Of a stretch of DNA of 64,000 bases, positions 62,702 through 64,000 are shown piece by piece. Both the position numbers and the translations under genes were made by a program. Each line of letters begins with the position of its first letter. Position 1 is the first letter of the stretch. Below the pieces are notes generated by a model, which was given only the letters and a program-made list of their open reading frames with translations, made no database searches and was not told the origin of the DNA. The stretch is from Ptychodera flava (lineage: Eukaryota > Hemichordata > Enteropneusta > Ptychoderidae). The stretch is taken from the NCBI RefSeq assembly GCF_041260155.1, contig NC_091930.1, positions 41,546,096-41,610,095 on the forward strand, given 5' to 3'.

Positions 62702-63630
62702 CTGGAATCAAAGAACAGTGAACATGAATGAATTACAAAAGCACACATTACAAATTCACACCGTGTCTTTAAATATGCCTCTCGAAGGTCACTGATGCTA
62801 ACCCTAACAATTTTCGCGACGCCTTCGGTTGAAAGCGATTTTTCATCATGCACTGCGTAAGTACAGAGCGTTGGAATAGCGCAGGATTTCCTTGCATTTG
62901 CTCAGATTAAATAATCTTGAGTATAACAGTAGATCTCTCCGCCTGCCATATAGAAGCAGACAGTCTAGCTTCTTTAATACCAAGCAGAATAGAGAAATTC
63001 AAGGTAACCAGCAATTACCCGTCAATTTCCCTTTACTTTCAAGTTTAAAGATTCGAAACCAGAGAATGACACTGGTCCCTTCGAAATCGTTACTCTTACT
63101 CTTTTATCAAATTAATTTATCTAACTGTTCAATTTTCTACAGCAGGTAGTTAAAATGAGACGGGGCAGAGTGCATTGTCATTTTGAAACCACTCTATACT
63201 CACTTACTAATGTGTCAACTGTGACTGCAAATCATTTCGCATTGTCCATTTACATAATAACTGCTTGAAATATATGTTTCATCTTCTAAAAATGTAGCAG
63301 AGACGAATAGTAACGAGTATTCTCTCTCATAGCCACATGAGCTTTAATAGGTTATTCCTGTTTTCCTACAAAGTTTCTGTTAAAACCCTGCCATTTATTT
63401 TGGCGCAGGTTTCCAAGGATGTCCCATAGTAGTGATTTCGCTCTATTTGGATCCAAGGTTTACTTCTGTGTTGTGTGGTTTGCTTTATGAGCACCACCTG
63501 TCGATATAATTGCCTAGTCTTAAATATTTTTATCTAAAAGAGAAAACCAGTTTCCAAATGTCTTTTAAATTAACTTATTCGAAATGAGGCTCCAATCATC
63601 TGATTTCATTGAATCACATACCACACTTTA
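62702..63630. other. Intron of the PARP gene, no exon recognised
   Basis: I see no catalytic-domain motif upstream of the acceptor at 62702 within this stretch. Confidence 0.4.
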
Positions 63631-63633
63631 CAT

Positions 63634-63700
63634 AGATAGATAGATACATAGGTAGATAGATAGATAGATAGATAGATACAACCATACATACATACATACA

Positions 63701-63734
<34 letters not shown>

Positions 63735-63745
63735 CATACATACAT

Positions 63746-63777
<32 letters not shown>

Positions 63778-63785
63778 CCACCCAC

Positions 63786-63829
<44 letters not shown>

Positions 63830-63872
63830 TACATACATACATACATACATACATACATACATACATACACAC
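63634..63872. repeat. (GATA)n-(CATA)n-(CA)n-(CATA)n microsatellite
   Basis: About 240 bp of compound repeat that explains the MYVCMYVC frames on minus. Confidence 0.95.
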
Positions 63873-63939
63873 ATGAATATAGACAGAAACGCGCTTCCTT
63901 TTCTTCATTTGTATACGTATTTCGTGTTTCCTTAATTAC

Positions 63940-64000
63940 CTCTACAACTCCTGTCACTGTTCTTAACATCGATTTCTTCAATTCATCTGCAATGCTGATG
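63940..64000 (-). CDS. Possible exon 3' end (donor at 63940)
   Basis: On minus, from the window edge, the frame reads ISIADELKKSMLRTVTGVVE and ends at GAG|GTAATT. The helix-then-strand look resembles the end of a macro domain in a PARP14-like protein, which would suit the PARP exon downstream, but the stretch is too short to assign. Confidence 0.3.

Overview
The window is animal nuclear DNA: AT-rich, intron-rich, full of microsatellites and decayed transposons. A Ty3/Gypsy element whose integrase precedes its reverse transcriptase (the Gmr1 order, described in deuterostomes), a BEL/Pao remnant, a THAP/YqaJ-type DNA transposon and several PARP14-type genes suggest an invertebrate deuterostome (hemichordate, echinoderm or amphioxus). 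A hemichordate is my guess only.

Layout. 1-3.1 kb is a BEL/Pao fossil with a 1.7-kb terminal-inverted-repeat (TIR) element inside it. 3.5-4.1 kb (minus) holds KH-like and macro-domain exons of a PARP14-like gene. 8.4-8.8 kb (plus) holds the last two exons of an RRM gene. 9.1-14.2 kb is repeats. 14.25-24.0 kb is a large DNA transposon with a SAP-SWIM-YqaJ nuclease gene on plus, a convergent THAP-DDE transposase gene on minus, and matching inverted termini. 26.4-38.9 kb (minus) is a 14-exon host gene: three RRM-like domains, a coiled coil and an MLKL-like pseudokinase. 41.65-47.2 kb is the Gypsy fossil with both LTRs and a 4-bp target duplication. 48.4-50.0 kb is a second copy of the 1.7-kb TIR element. 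52.4-56.5 kb (minus) is a small three-exon RRM gene with a degenerate ~180-bp tandem array in its first intron. 55.3-55.7 kb is a tRNA-related SINE. 59.0-60.5 kb is another TIR element with TTA duplications. 62.4-62.7 kb (minus) is the last exon of a PARP catalytic domain.

How the parts fit. Four separate loci (3.5, 8.4, 26-39 and 52-56 kb), plus the PARP end at 62.4 kb, carry RRM, KH, macro or ART modules of the PARP10/PARP14 kind, so the window looks like a cluster of a rapidly evolving, possibly immune-related family. The standout is the 26.4-38.9 kb gene. Its pseudokinase keeps the VAIK lysine, has LGKI where MLKL has HGKI and active kinases have HRD, and has DFD for DFG. To my knowledge this domain fusion is undescribed.

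Caveat. Frames break by single bases in host exons and in transposon genes whose splice sites are intact. Most breaks could be missing bases, several in homopolymers, so sequence error is as likely as decay.
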